The position numbers and the translations under genes were made by a program. Source: UBA2638 sp046293135 (GTDB lineage: Bacteria; Pseudomonadota; Alphaproteobacteria; Micavibrionales; Micavibrionaceae). From it: a stretch of 64,000 bases of DNA. Numbering within the stretch: the first letter of the stretch is position 1; each line of letters begins with the position of its first letter. The notes below the pieces were generated by a model that had not been told where the DNA came from, did not search any database, and worked only from the letters and a program-made list of their open reading frames with translations. The stretch covers positions 1 to 64,000 of the forward strand of contig JBKBPR010000002.1 in NCBI GenBank assembly GCA_046293135.1, read 5' to 3'. Below are positions 52,601-61,256 of the stretch, in pieces.

Positions 52601-52683
52601 ATCAGTTTTACCTGATCTTTTGTACTTTCCTCTCTCCAAAAACTGCGGGGCAACACAGAAACATCCGAGGACAAAAAATCAGG
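52571..52683 (-). ncRNA. Probable structured small RNA or leader of about 110 nt
   Basis: On the minus strand CCTGATTTTTTGT (52683-52671) pairs with ACAAAAGATCAGG (52623-52611), 13 bp with one G-U, closing a domain with inner helices CCTC/GAGG and CTGTG/CGCAG. A terminator follows directly. TTGACA at 52714-52709 could be a -35 box and would place the start at the first base of the closing stem, though the -10 (TGCACT) is poor. The 3' strand (AGATCAGG) can also pair with CTGATC beside the terminator, so two exclusive folds exist. It matches no RNA family I know; 6S RNA was considered but it is too short. Confidence 0.55.
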
Positions 52684-53023
52684 TAGTGCACAAAACGATA
52701 AAGTGACTTGTCAAACTCTCTTTACTATATATTCGCATTCCTTATATCAGCCGTAAATTCAGCTTGTTATTTTATAAAACAGTCTCTCTCCACTGTATTT
52801 GTAAAATCTCAACCCTTATATTTAACATATCACAAATAAAGTAAATACAAAGTAAATAAAATTCTATTTTTATTTAAAAATGATTTTTTGAAAATTTTTT
52901 ATTTATATTTATAATAAAGATTACATAAAATTTTATCTATATTTTATATTTACTTGCGCGAAATTTATTGTCAGGATATTTTTGCAAGAAATAACAAAGC
53001 GTTTATGATAGAATAAAATCATC

Positions 53024-53698
53024 ATGGGCAAGACAATGCATACACAATCAAAAAAACCAAACAGCCGCCGGAATGAGCGCGGTAGCGCCTTGTGGTTTGT
53101 GCTTGTTGTGCTGATACTGATTGGCTTACTCACTGCATTTTTGAGCCGCTCCGGCAGTAGCGTCGATCAAAGCGCCGATGTCGAACAACAGCGCATCAAA
53201 ATCAACCATATGCTGCGCTATGTTCAAGGCATTGCGCAGGCAATCGACCAAATGAAGCTTCAGGGTATTTCCGAGAGCGATCTGAATTTCTCGCCCACTG
53301 CCGCCGATACCGCCAATTGCAACCGCAGCACGTGCAAAATTTTTCATGTTGATGGTGGCGGCCTCACCCACCAATCCCCACCCCTCGGCGTAAGCGATAC
53401 GGCGGGCGCACAATGGATCATCACCGGATCGAACAATGCGCAAAATGTCGGCACGAATGCCGCTGATCTGATTATGATGCTGCGCAATGTCAATCCAGCT
53501 TATTGTGCGCAAATCAACCGTATTTTAAATGTCACAATGGGCGCGCCCGATACGGCGGTTGACTTCACGGCCTTTAACGGGGCTTATACGGCTTCGGAAA
53601 CGCTCAACGCCGCAAATGGCCATCAAGCGGGCTGCTTTGTGTTTAATGACGGCGGCACCGTGGAGAATGTATTTTATCGCGTTTTGGTTGCGCGTTAG
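53024..53698 (+). CDS. Pseudopilin-like membrane-anchored protein (copy 2)
   Basis: A 224-residue paralogue of the protein encoded beside dotL (10102-10851). A basic leader (KPNSRRNERGSA) is followed by a prepilin-like helix (about 24-42, LWFVLVVLILIGLLTAF), then an exported domain with CNRSTCKIFHVDGGG, HQSPPLG, WIITGSNN, LRNVNPAYCAQINR and AGCFVFNDGG. Copy 1 has the same order: CQVFH, GG, SPQTPP, WHFTG, LRNINQSVCTAINR and AACYQNGG. ATG at 53024 is used; ATG 53036 is possible. It stands alone between an AT-rich region and rne. Confidence 0.75.
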   Translation: MGKTMHTQSKKPNSRRNERGSALWFVLVVLILIGLLTAFLSRSGSSVDQSADVEQQRIKINHMLRYVQGIAQAIDQMKLQGISESDLNFSPTAADTANCNRSTCKIFHVDGGGLTHQSPPLGVSDTAGAQWIITGSNNAQNVGTNAADLIMMLRNVNPAYCAQINRILNVTMGAPDTAVDFTAFNGAYTASETLNAANGHQAGCFVFNDGGTVENVFYRVLVAR

Positions 53699-53739
53699 AG
53701 TGAAGGCTCATTAAATTCAATAAAGCGCCTTCTCTCTAA
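53695..53739. terminator. Hairpin between the pseudopilin-like gene and rne
   Basis: TTAGAGTGAAGGC (53695-53707) pairs with GCCTTCTCTCTAA (53727-53739), 12 of 13 positions. It includes the stop codon of the plus-strand gene and can serve both convergent genes. Confidence 0.6.
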
Positions 53740-53773
53740 ACTCGACATTACAAAAGCGATAGGGGTTTCACCC

Positions 53774-56773
53774 TTAATCAACCAGCTTATTCCACCAGCC
53801 TTTTTTCTTCACGGAAGGCTCTTCATTCACGGTTTCATAATCCGCGGCGGGCTTGGGCTCTTTTTTCTTCGGCGCGGCGGCGGCTGATGCCGATTTCACC
53901 GATGCCGGAGCTTTTTTATCCTGCCCGTCATCATTGGATGGCGTTTTCTTGGTTGCGGCTTTGGGTTTATCCTGCGGTTCAGCTTGAGCTTGCGGCTGAT
54001 CTTCACTTGCATCCTTTTTCACCGTCGTTTTGGACGACTTCGCGGCCGCTTTTTTCTTCGGTGCGGCCTTGGATGATTTTTTCTCAGCCTTTGCATCTTG
54101 CGTTTCTGATGATGTCACCTCATCTTGAACGGCAGGCGCATTATCAGCCTTCGCAGCAATATCGTCCGCGGCTGTATCACGCTCATGTGACTCGCGGCTA
54201 TCATTGTCACGGTCTTGGCTGTTATTATTGTCCTGATCGCGATCACGGCCCCTATTTCTGCCGCGCCCACCGCGCCGCCCACGACGGCGGCGAGAGTCGG
54301 AGCGATCATCATCGGATTGTTCTCCGCGATTATTATCACGAGAGGAATCGCGATCACGAGAGTCACGGTCACGATTACGGCTCTGCCTGTTATTGCGAGA
54401 AGATGTATCGCGCTCCTCATCACCCTGATTGGCATCAACCGCTGAGTCTTCATCATCCTGATCGGCAGCGTTACCGCTATCAACAGGCTTGGCAACCTCA
54501 ATACGAAACTTATCAACGCCGAGCGTTGCATCGGTGCGAATCAGAACACTAAAGCCATAGCGCTTTTCGATTTCTTCCAAATGGTGGCGCTTATTGTTCA
54601 ACAGATAGAGCGCAACATCATGGGACACGCTAACGATCAAATGTGCCGCGCGGGCTTTGATGCCCTCTTCTTCAAGATTGCGGAGCAACAAGATCGAGGT
54701 CGAGTCGCAATTTCTGACCACACCACGCCCGTCACAATGTTTGCAGGTTTCATATTGCGCTTCGGTCAAGGACGGGTTCAGACGCTGACGCGACATTTCC
54801 AAGAGCCCAAAAGACGAAATCCGTCCGATCTGGATACGCGCGCGGTCACCCGACAGCGCTTCTTTCAAGCGGCGTTCAACCCGCGCATTGTTGCGGCGAT
54901 CTTCCATATCGATAAAATCGATCACGATCAAACCGCCCAAATCACGCAAGCGCAATTGACGCGCAACCTCATCGGCGGCCTCAAGATTGGTGTTGAGCGC
55001 GGTTTCCTCGATATGCCGTTCCTTGGTGGCGCGGCCAGAGTTCACGTCAATCGACACCAGAGCTTCGGTCGGGTTAATCACAAGATAACCGCCCGATTTC
55101 AGCTTTGCCGTTGTTTCGGACATTTCGGCAATCTGGCTTTCCACGCGGAATTTGTGGAAAAGCGGCACTTTATCATCCTGATAATCCTTCACCTTTTTCA
55201 CATGCGACGGGATCATCATTTTCATGAATTTACGGGCATTTTTCTGCCCCTCATCCCCTGCGACGATGACCTCTTCAACATCACGGCCATAAAGATCGCG
55301 GATTGCGCGTTTGATAAGATCGGCTTCCTCATAGATCAAAGCCGGTGCAGACGATTGCAATGTTTTTTCGCGGATATCATCCCAGAGCCGCATCAAATAA
55401 TCGACATCGCGTTTGATTTCGGTTTTGGTGCGTGTAACGCCCGCCGTACGCAAAATCACCGACATCCCTTTCGGTACGTCCATTTCCTTGAGCGTTTCGC
55501 GCATCCGTTGACGATCTTCAAATTTTGCGATCTTACGGCTGACACCGCCTGCACGCGGGCTGTTCGGCATCAAAACGCCGTAACGTCCGGGAAGTGAAAG
55601 ATAGGTCGTAACCGCCGCGCCTTTATTGCCGCGCTCCTCGCGAGAGGCCTGGATCAGCATAATCTGGCCGCGCTTGATAACTTCCTGAATTTTGTACTGA
55701 CGGCGCAAGTTAAAACGGTGACGCTCTGAACCGCCATTGTCATCTTCATATTCGGTTCCGCCAAGCACCTCAACGCGCTGCGAAGACCGCCCACCGCCAT
55801 GGCCGTGACGACCGCCGCCACAGGAATGACGATTGCGGCCACCGCGACGATTGCGGCGAAAACGCCCATTGCCACGGCGATCATTGCCGTTTTGTGACTG
55901 GCCGGACTCGGCTGAATTGCCGTCCGCGTCTCGCCCGTCTGAATCAATAACATTACCGTTGACCGCTTCATCAAGCGCGTCCAGATCTTCATCCTCATCA
56001 TCGGCTTTCAGATTGCCGATTGATTCCTCATCTCCGTCATCGCCTTCCGCGTCATCGGAGCTCTTACTCTTTGATTTGGCTTTGGATTTCGATTTAGCTT
56101 TTTCCTGCGCGGCGATTTCAGCCTCAGCATCCGGCTCAACAGGGCCTTTTTTGCTGCGGCCACGCGTTTTCAATGCTTTGCCTTTGGATGGCGCTTTTTC
56201 TTCAGCGGCGCTTTCTTCCTCTTGGGCATCTTCAGCTTCAGCCTCAGCAGAAGCAGCCTTTTTCCCTTTGCCCTTTTTGGCCTTGGAAGAAGCGCTTTTT
56301 ATATCCGAATCCTCATTGTCATCACCGATTTCACCAACGGATTCACCGAGTGTTTCAATGACCTCTTCGTCTTCAACATCAACAATGCCGCCCTCAATAT
56401 CCGAATCGGTGTTTTCCTTGTCATGTGAAGGGCTGTCTTTTGCATCTTCTTCTTCCTGACGCGCCGCTTCGGCGGCCAACATTTCTTCCTGCTCGGCCAA
56501 TAAGGCTTCGCGGTCGGAAACAGGAATACGGAAGTAATCGGGGTGAATTTCAGAAAACGGCAAAAATCCGTGGCGATTGCCGCCAAAATTTACGAAAGCT
56601 GCCTGTAAGGATGGCTCAACCCGCGTCACCTTGGCCAGAAAGATACTGCCTTTCAGAGGTTTGCGGAATTTGTTCTCGTAATCATATTCCAGAATGCGGA
56701 AATTGCTATCATCGACGACCGCAACCCGTGTTTCTTCTTCGTGGGTTGCGTCAATTAACATACGCTTAGTCAT
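53774..56773 (-). CDS. rne: Ribonuclease E
   Basis: A 999-residue endoribonuclease, the core of the RNA degradosome. The S1 domain begins at FRKPLKGSIFLAKVTRVEPSLQAAFVNFGGNRHGFLPFSEI, but its continuation is separated by about 240 residues of acidic, Lys/Glu/Ser-rich sequence and an Arg/Gly-rich stretch, as in other alphaproteobacteria. The catalytic DNase I-like domain has GGLIVIDFIDMEDRRN, and the Zn-link is in CKHCDGRG. The C-terminal 220 residues are disordered, with Arg/Asp-rich and Lys/Ala/Pro-rich runs that would bind RNA and degradosome partners. rne stands alone; a long 5' region (56774-57052) suits autoregulation. Confidence 0.95.
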   Translation of the reverse strand: MTKRMLIDATHEEETRVAVVDDSNFRILEYDYENKFRKPLKGSIFLAKVTRVEPSLQAAFVNFGGNRHGFLPFSEIHPDYFRIPVSDREALLAEQEEMLAAEAARQEEEDAKDSPSHDKENTDSDIEGGIVDVEDEEVIETLGESVGEIGDDNEDSDIKSASSKAKKGKGKKAASAEAEAEDAQEEESAAEEKAPSKGKALKTRGRSKKGPVEPDAEAEIAAQEKAKSKSKAKSKSKSSDDAEGDDGDEESIGNLKADDEDEDLDALDEAVNGNVIDSDGRDADGNSAESGQSQNGNDRRGNGRFRRNRRGGRNRHSCGGGRHGHGGGRSSQRVEVLGGTEYEDDNGGSERHRFNLRRQYKIQEVIKRGQIMLIQASREERGNKGAAVTTYLSLPGRYGVLMPNSPRAGGVSRKIAKFEDRQRMRETLKEMDVPKGMSVILRTAGVTRTKTEIKRDVDYLMRLWDDIREKTLQSSAPALIYEEADLIKRAIRDLYGRDVEEVIVAGDEGQKNARKFMKMMIPSHVKKVKDYQDDKVPLFHKFRVESQIAEMSETTAKLKSGGYLVINPTEALVSIDVNSGRATKERHIEETALNTNLEAADEVARQLRLRDLGGLIVIDFIDMEDRRNNARVERRLKEALSGDRARIQIGRISSFGLLEMSRQRLNPSLTEAQYETCKHCDGRGVVRNCDSTSILLLRNLEEEGIKARAAHLIVSVSHDVALYLLNNKRHHLEEIEKRYGFSVLIRTDATLGVDKFRIEVAKPVDSGNAADQDDEDSAVDANQGDEERDTSSRNNRQSRNRDRDSRDRDSSRDNNRGEQSDDDRSDSRRRRGRRGGRGRNRGRDRDQDNNNSQDRDNDSRESHERDTAADDIAAKADNAPAVQDEVTSSETQDAKAEKKSSKAAPKKKAAAKSSKTTVKKDASEDQPQAQAEPQDKPKAATKKTPSNDDGQDKKAPASVKSASAAAAPKKKEPKPAADYETVNEEPSVKKKGWWNKLVD

Positions 56774-57052
56774 TTTATATCTCCATATCGCGCGGGCAGC
56801 CTCAACCGCTTAAGACTATGAGAGATCACAAAAGTTTCCCTCACAGCTAAGGGGGCGCTGAAAGCACGCTTTAAAAACGTTACAACACTGTCGGTATTAC
56901 AGTTCGCGAAACCTTGTTTAACTATGCAAAATGCAGATAAGCGCTAAAACCGTAATACTTATACCTTTTTGCACTCTATACCCAGATTATCAAAACAGCA
57001 AGATTAAAAATATCCGCTTTTGAAAAAAGCTGTTTTCTGCCATTTTAGGGAT

Positions 57053-57820
57053 ATGTATTACGCTGATTTGATCAAACCGGATTGCAATATCGTCATTTTG
57101 ACAGGGGCGGGAATTTCCGCCGAAAGCGGGATCAAAACCTTTCGCGCTTCGGATGGTTTATGGGAAAACCACCGCATCGAGGATGTTGCAACGCCCGAAG
57201 CCTTTGCCCGCGATCCGGCGCTGGTGCATAATTTTTACAATATGCGCCGAGCGACTTTGCGGCAAGACGATATCCGCCCCAACCCCGCGCATCTGGCCTT
57301 AGCCGAGCTGGAGCACAATTGGAGCGCCCGCAATGGCGGCTCGGTTCTTCTTGTCACGCAAAATATTGACGATCTGCATGAACGCGCAGGCTCGAAATCG
57401 CTTATTCATATGCATGGTGAATTATTGAAGATGTTTTGCACCTTTTGCGCGCGTCAAAACGGCAATGAACACACCGCCAAATATGACATTCACCATGACC
57501 TTGAGAGCACTGCCGCCTGCCCCGCATGCAACAAAAGCGGGGGCATGCGCCCTGATATTGTCTGGTTTGGGGAAATGCCCTATCAGATGGAACAAATTTA
57601 CCACGCCCTGAGCCAATGCGATTTATTTGTATCTATCGGCACATCGGGAAATGTCTATCCCGCCGCAGGATTTGTCCAACAAGCCGCCCTTGGCGGTGCG
57701 GTCACGTTGGAGATCAATTTAGAACCATCCGTGAACGCCCATGTTTTTGATAGCGGGCTATATGGCGCAGCTTCGGAAAAAGTTCCCGAATTTGCGCGTG
57801 AAATCTTGCGGGATTTTTAG
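57053..57820 (+). CDS. cobB: Sirtuin NAD-dependent deacylase
   Basis: A 255-residue class III sirtuin. GAGISAESGIKTFR at 18-31 binds NAD, TQNIDDLHERAG follows, and H121 in HMHGEL is the catalytic base. Four zinc cysteines are present (C129, C132, C156, C159). The residues Y62 and R65 in FYNMRR match the pair that recognises succinyl or malonyl groups in CobB and SIRT5, so the enzyme probably removes acyl as well as acetyl groups. ATG at 57053 is favoured over TTG at 57020 because AGGG lies before it and the protein begins as usual, though the spacing is short. Confidence 0.93.
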   Translation: MYYADLIKPDCNIVILTGAGISAESGIKTFRASDGLWENHRIEDVATPEAFARDPALVHNFYNMRRATLRQDDIRPNPAHLALAELEHNWSARNGGSVLLVTQNIDDLHERAGSKSLIHMHGELLKMFCTFCARQNGNEHTAKYDIHHDLESTAACPACNKSGGMRPDIVWFGEMPYQMEQIYHALSQCDLFVSIGTSGNVYPAAGFVQQAALGGAVTLEINLEPSVNAHVFDSGLYGAASEKVPEFAREILRDF

Positions 57821-57914
57821 AATTATTCTCTTTTGCGCTTGCTTTTAGCCCCTGCAATTGACAGGTTTATTGATAAGAAAAAATTTAAAACAGAAAAAAT
57901 ACCGCACAACATTC

Positions 57915-59222
57915 ATGACTGCCGATTTCTCAAATACCCCGTCGCAGCGGCTGCATATTCAGCGTCTCTATATTTGGGCGGCGATGCTTTTTGTGTTTAT
58001 GGCGTTTGTGTGCGCACCATTTCAAGTCTCTGCCCAGTCATTGAGCATTGAGAAAATCCGCTCCGCCACCCATCCCGATAAAACCCGGATCGTTCTTGAC
58101 CTTAATCGCTCCGCTGAATTTCGCGCCTTCACCCTCAAAGACCCGTATAGGCTGGTGATTGACCTGCCGCAATTTGAATGGCGGGCGGCGGGTTTGGAAA
58201 AGGACCGTCAATCGGTCATCAGCGGAATGCGACAAGGCTCGCTGGAAGCTGGAATTTCACGAATTGTGCTGGATATGGCGCGCCCCTTGAGCATTCAAAC
58301 CGCCTTTATTCTGCCCAAAGACGGCGCGCTACCAAACCGTTTGGTGGTTGATCTCATCCCCGTCAGCGCTGATCTTTTTAACCGCAATATGGATCAGAGC
58401 TTTGGTACATTGAGCCTGAATCCAGGATTTTTATCGGCGCCAGCTCAAACGCCGAGCAGCTCCCCTCCATTCGAACAACAAAACCAAGCCACCGCCGCGC
58501 CATCACCGCAAGGGCAACAGGGAAAACGGCATATCATCGTTATAGATCCCGGCCATGGCGGGGTTGATCCGGGGGCTGTCGGCGCGAATGGTGCTTATGA
58601 GAAAAATGTCGTGCTCAACCTCTCCCGCGCTTTGCGTAATGAGCTGGAAAAGACAGGGCGTTACCGCGTCTTAATGACCAGAGATTCCGATGTGTTCATA
58701 AGGCTATCTGACCGCGTGCGATTTGCGCGCACACATAATGCCGATCTGTTTGTGTCCGTTCATGCCGATTCTATGCCCAAAGCCAATGTGCGCGGCGCAT
58801 CAATCTATACGATTTCCGATCAGGCCTCGGATGAGCAAACCGCCCGCCTTGCCGCGCGGGAGAATAAAGCCGATTTGATTGCGGGGCTGGATTTAAGCGT
58901 TGAGGACGAGGATGTGGCCAATATTCTCGTTAATCTGGCGATGCGCGATACGATGAATCAATCAAAGTATTTTGCGAATACGGTTGTCACCACTTTTAAT
59001 GAGAAGGGCTTGAGACTGTTGGAGCGCCCCCACCGCTACGCCGGATTTGCCGTTTTAAAAGCGCCGGATGTTCCCTCCGTTCTGGTCGAGGCCGGGTTCA
59101 TGTCAAATCGCGCCGAAGCTGATATGCTCACAACGCCTGAATTTGCGCAGCGCTTTGCTGTCAGCATGACAAGGGCAATAGACGCCTATTTCAGAACAGT
59201 TGCCGAAAATGAATATCAATAA
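57915..59222 (+). CDS. N-acetylmuramoyl-L-alanine amidase (AmiC type)
   Basis: A 435-residue periplasmic amidase that cuts septal peptidoglycan. A long hydrophobic signal (about 20-43) ends in VSAQS. An AMIN domain (about 47-150, TRIVLDLNRSAEFRAF) targets it to the septum. A Pro/Gln linker leads to the Amidase_3 domain, with the zinc site H in VIDPGHGGVDPGAVG, E in YEKNVVLNLSRAL, H in FVSVHADS and the catalytic Glu in PSVLVEAGFMSN. ATG at 57915 is chosen over an upstream TTG since it gives a normal signal peptide. Confidence 0.93.
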   Translation: MTADFSNTPSQRLHIQRLYIWAAMLFVFMAFVCAPFQVSAQSLSIEKIRSATHPDKTRIVLDLNRSAEFRAFTLKDPYRLVIDLPQFEWRAAGLEKDRQSVISGMRQGSLEAGISRIVLDMARPLSIQTAFILPKDGALPNRLVVDLIPVSADLFNRNMDQSFGTLSLNPGFLSAPAQTPSSSPPFEQQNQATAAPSPQGQQGKRHIIVIDPGHGGVDPGAVGANGAYEKNVVLNLSRALRNELEKTGRYRVLMTRDSDVFIRLSDRVRFARTHNADLFVSVHADSMPKANVRGASIYTISDQASDEQTARLAARENKADLIAGLDLSVEDEDVANILVNLAMRDTMNQSKYFANTVVTTFNEKGLRLLERPHRYAGFAVLKAPDVPSVLVEAGFMSNRAEADMLTTPEFAQRFAVSMTRAIDAYFRTVAENEYQ

Positions 59223-59352
59223 AACGCCCAGAGCTTACATAAAAACCCGTTAATAATCATAATGTTAGAGCACGTGTTGCAATTCAGCAACAGTCTTGGG
59301 AGAAATAATTTTTATCTTGTGAAAATCTCATGAAAACTATGTGCAAGCCCTT

Positions 59353-59381
59353 TTGACTTGTGTATAAAGGATGCTGATATT
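59353..59381 (+). promoter_or_regulatory. Promoter of the small lipoprotein gene
   Basis: TTGACT (59353-59358), 17 bases, GATATT (59376-59381). It predicts a start near 59388 and a leader of about 60 bases before the ATG at 59447. Confidence 0.6.
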
Positions 59382-59446
59382 TGGTTTACTCGGGTTCGGG
59401 TATTCTAAAAAACAACACAACCAACAAGAATATTAAGAGGACTTCT

Positions 59447-59632
59447 ATGAAAAAGTTAATTGCTACACTTTGCATCATCGGTTCAGCTGCAACTTTGGCT
59501 GCTTGCGCAGCTGATGGTCACGGCCAACGCGAAACACAAGTTCCATACGCTCAAGAGCGTACAGCTGGAAACAAGCAGGTTGTTGAATCTGCTCCTGCTG
59601 AGCAAGTATTCCGCGCCCGTCAGGCGAAGTAA
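59447..59632 (+). CDS. Small lipoprotein
   Basis: A 61-residue protein with a lipoprotein signal: MKKLIATLCIIGSAATLAAC with a lipobox LAAC, so C20 would be lipidated. The mature part is only about 40 residues, polar and Gln/Glu/Ala-rich. AAGAGGA at 59435-59441 is a good ribosome-binding site, and the gene has its own promoter and terminator, so it may be highly expressed. It resembles entericidin-sized lipoproteins in layout only; function unknown. Confidence 0.78.
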   Translation: MKKLIATLCIIGSAATLAACAADGHGQRETQVPYAQERTAGNKQVVESAPAEQVFRARQAK

Positions 59633-59660
59633 TACATCTTTTACACAAAAGATTGAACGA

Positions 59661-59690
59661 AGGCTGCCAAAATTATGGCGGCCTTTTTTC
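59661..59690 (+). terminator. Intrinsic terminator of the lipoprotein gene
   Basis: GGCTGCC pairs with GGCGGCC (one G-U) around an 8-base loop, followed by six T. Confidence 0.85.
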
Positions 59691-59712
59691 ATTTTTGGGA
59701 TAGAGTAACGCC

Positions 59713-60021
59713 ATGAATATTCGATTTAAAAACACAATGATCTTCTTCGGCGCAACATTTGTTGGCTTCTGGAGCATTCCGCTTTGTTATTATTCACTCA
59801 GGCTATTGAACATTATTCCTGAAGGATATCTCACACAAGAAAGCGCGTCAGGCGCAGATTTCTTCAGCTGGTCGGTCAGTGTGCTGGCGATATGGCTTGT
59901 TTGCACGATATTCAGCCTTGCCGCCACATTCAGCGAAAAACCGGATCGATTTATCCTGCTTTTATCGCCCGCGATTATCCCTGTGATTTACGGATTGGCC
60001 GCTCTGGTGCTTCTAGGCTGA
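59713..60021 (+). CDS. Small membrane protein
   Basis: A 102-residue protein with three hydrophobic helices (about 8-28, 50-70 and 80-101). I do not recognise it. It lies just after the lipoprotein terminator and overlaps the end of the L,D-transpeptidase gene on the other strand by 34 bases. Confidence 0.6.
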   Translation: MNIRFKNTMIFFGATFVGFWSIPLCYYSLRLLNIIPEGYLTQESASGADFFSWSVSVLAIWLVCTIFSLAATFSEKPDRFILLLSPAIIPVIYGLAALVLLG

Positions 60022-61256
60022 GGCGTTGATTGCGTCGCATTGGACGACTGCCCATCGCTCTCCAACTCACGCACTTCCCCAGACACACCGTCAGACATCA
60101 CATCATCAGCAGGAATCGATTCTTCAGGCGCTTGGCCAGCCTCGACAACGGCGGATAACATCGGCTCTTCAATCTGATCAACATCCGTTACCTTCTCCGG
60201 CGGGTCAAGTTTACGGCCATCAATCACTTCGAAATTCTCATCAGGCACGGCGGCATCCGGCATTCTGGCGATCATCACCGGCATACCGCTGCGATTACGC
60301 ACTTCATTGCGAATCGTCGCCCAGTGTAAGCGGTCACGGTGCTCGCCCGCTGCTTTTACGATTGTTTCCATGTCCTGCTCGCTCATCTTCGATGCGAAAA
60401 CCTGCCCTGTTTCCTCCATCTGGAAGGCCTGCTCCAGCTCAGGATGCGCCTCCATATACAGCACACCATCAATCCAGGCGAGCTTGATCGGCTGGTTCAC
60501 AACGGTCACCCGCGTTCCGACAGGGGTCATTTCAAACAGATCAACAATGTTTTCAGGGTAGAGCCTCAAACAGCCCGAACTACTGCGGCGACCAATCCCG
60601 TAAGGCTTGTTCGTGCCGTGAATAGCATAGCTCGGCCAGCCAAGATAAAGCGCATGCGTTCCCATCGGGTTATCGGGGCCTTGATAGACAACCTCCGGCA
60701 AGCTCGGATCTTCGCGGCGCATACGTGGCGTTGGCCGCCATACAGGACCATCTTGCTTCCGGACAACGGTTGTTGAGCCCATCGGCGTTTCGAGGCCTTC
60801 ACGGCCAACTCCCAAAGGAAATGTGGCGGGCGCGGCTGAACCGTTCAAAAACGCATACATCCGCATTTCAGGCAAATTAATGATGATCCCGTTACGCGGC
60901 GCATCGGGCAATAAGTGGCGGCTCGGCAAATTCAGCTTTGTGCCCTCACCCGGAATCCAAGGATCGACTTGCGGATTGGCAGCGCGCAACTCCACAAAGC
61001 CCAAACCGAAGCGCCGCGCGATATGCACCAAAGTATCATCCTTGTGCGCGATGTAGATTTGCTGATCGCCGACATAAGGTTTCGCATAGGATGCAAAGGC
61101 CGCTTTCGGCAGCGCTACAAGCAACAGCAACGCGGCTGTCAAAGCTGTAATCAGCGCGGCAAAAGCTACAAAAGCTGCAAAAGCAGGAAAAGCCGCAAAG
61201 AATACACCGCGAGAATCTATTGTTACAAAATCTGTTTTAAACGCATCAGACCGCAT
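59988..61256 (-). CDS. L,D-transpeptidase with LysM domain
   Basis: A 422-residue cell-wall enzyme making 3-3 crosslinks or attaching proteins to peptidoglycan. An Ala/Phe-rich hydrophobic N-terminus (20-50) is the export signal. A LysM domain (about 67-111, YIAHKDDTLVHIARRFGL) binds glycan. The YkuD domain (about 120-255) has H213 in YAIHGTN and the nucleophile C229 in SSSGCLRLY. The last ~90 residues are acidic and disordered. The N-terminal Ala/Phe run is coded by a 9-base tandem repeat. The start codon overlaps the icd stop by one base, so the two are co-translated. Confidence 0.93.
   Translation of the reverse strand: MRSDAFKTDFVTIDSRGVFFAAFPAFAAFVAFAALITALTAALLLLVALPKAAFASYAKPYVGDQQIYIAHKDDTLVHIARRFGLGFVELRAANPQVDPWIPGEGTKLNLPSRHLLPDAPRNGIIINLPEMRMYAFLNGSAAPATFPLGVGREGLETPMGSTTVVRKQDGPVWRPTPRMRREDPSLPEVVYQGPDNPMGTHALYLGWPSYAIHGTNKPYGIGRRSSSGCLRLYPENIVDLFEMTPVGTRVTVVNQPIKLAWIDGVLYMEAHPELEQAFQMEETGQVFASKMSEQDMETIVKAAGEHRDRLHWATIRNEVRNRSGMPVMIARMPDAAVPDENFEVIDGRKLDPPEKVTDVDQIEEPMLSAVVEAGQAPEESIPADDVMSDGVSGEVRELESDGQSSNATQSTPQPRSTRAANP
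61161..61196. repeat. Tandem 9-base repeat inside the L,D-transpeptidase signal region
   Basis: Four successive 9-base units beginning AAAAGC (AAAAGCTAC, AAAAGCTGC, AAAAGCAGG, AAAAGCCGC). On the coding strand they give the repeated Ala-Phe pattern of the signal region. Change in unit number would alter signal length without a frameshift. Confidence 0.75.

Larger units (their letters stand above)
52523..53023. other. Long AT-rich intergenic region with a probable small RNA
   Basis: No protein gene. The left part (52571-52715) holds a structured minus-strand RNA candidate with promoter-like and terminator sequences. From about 52740 to 52970 the sequence is almost pure A and T with no strong inverted repeat, which may be bent DNA or the promoter region of the pseudopilin-like gene at 53024. 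Confidence 0.55.

Noticed and set aside
52571..52740. 6S RNA gene
   Set aside because: The long closing stem is suggestive, but the candidate is only about 110 bases and has no long central bubble or known conserved 6S sequence.
54581..55597. A 338-codon open frame on the plus strand inside rne
   Set aside because: It is antisense to the catalytic domain of RNase E; its composition (many His, Phe, Arg) is that of a reverse-complement shadow.
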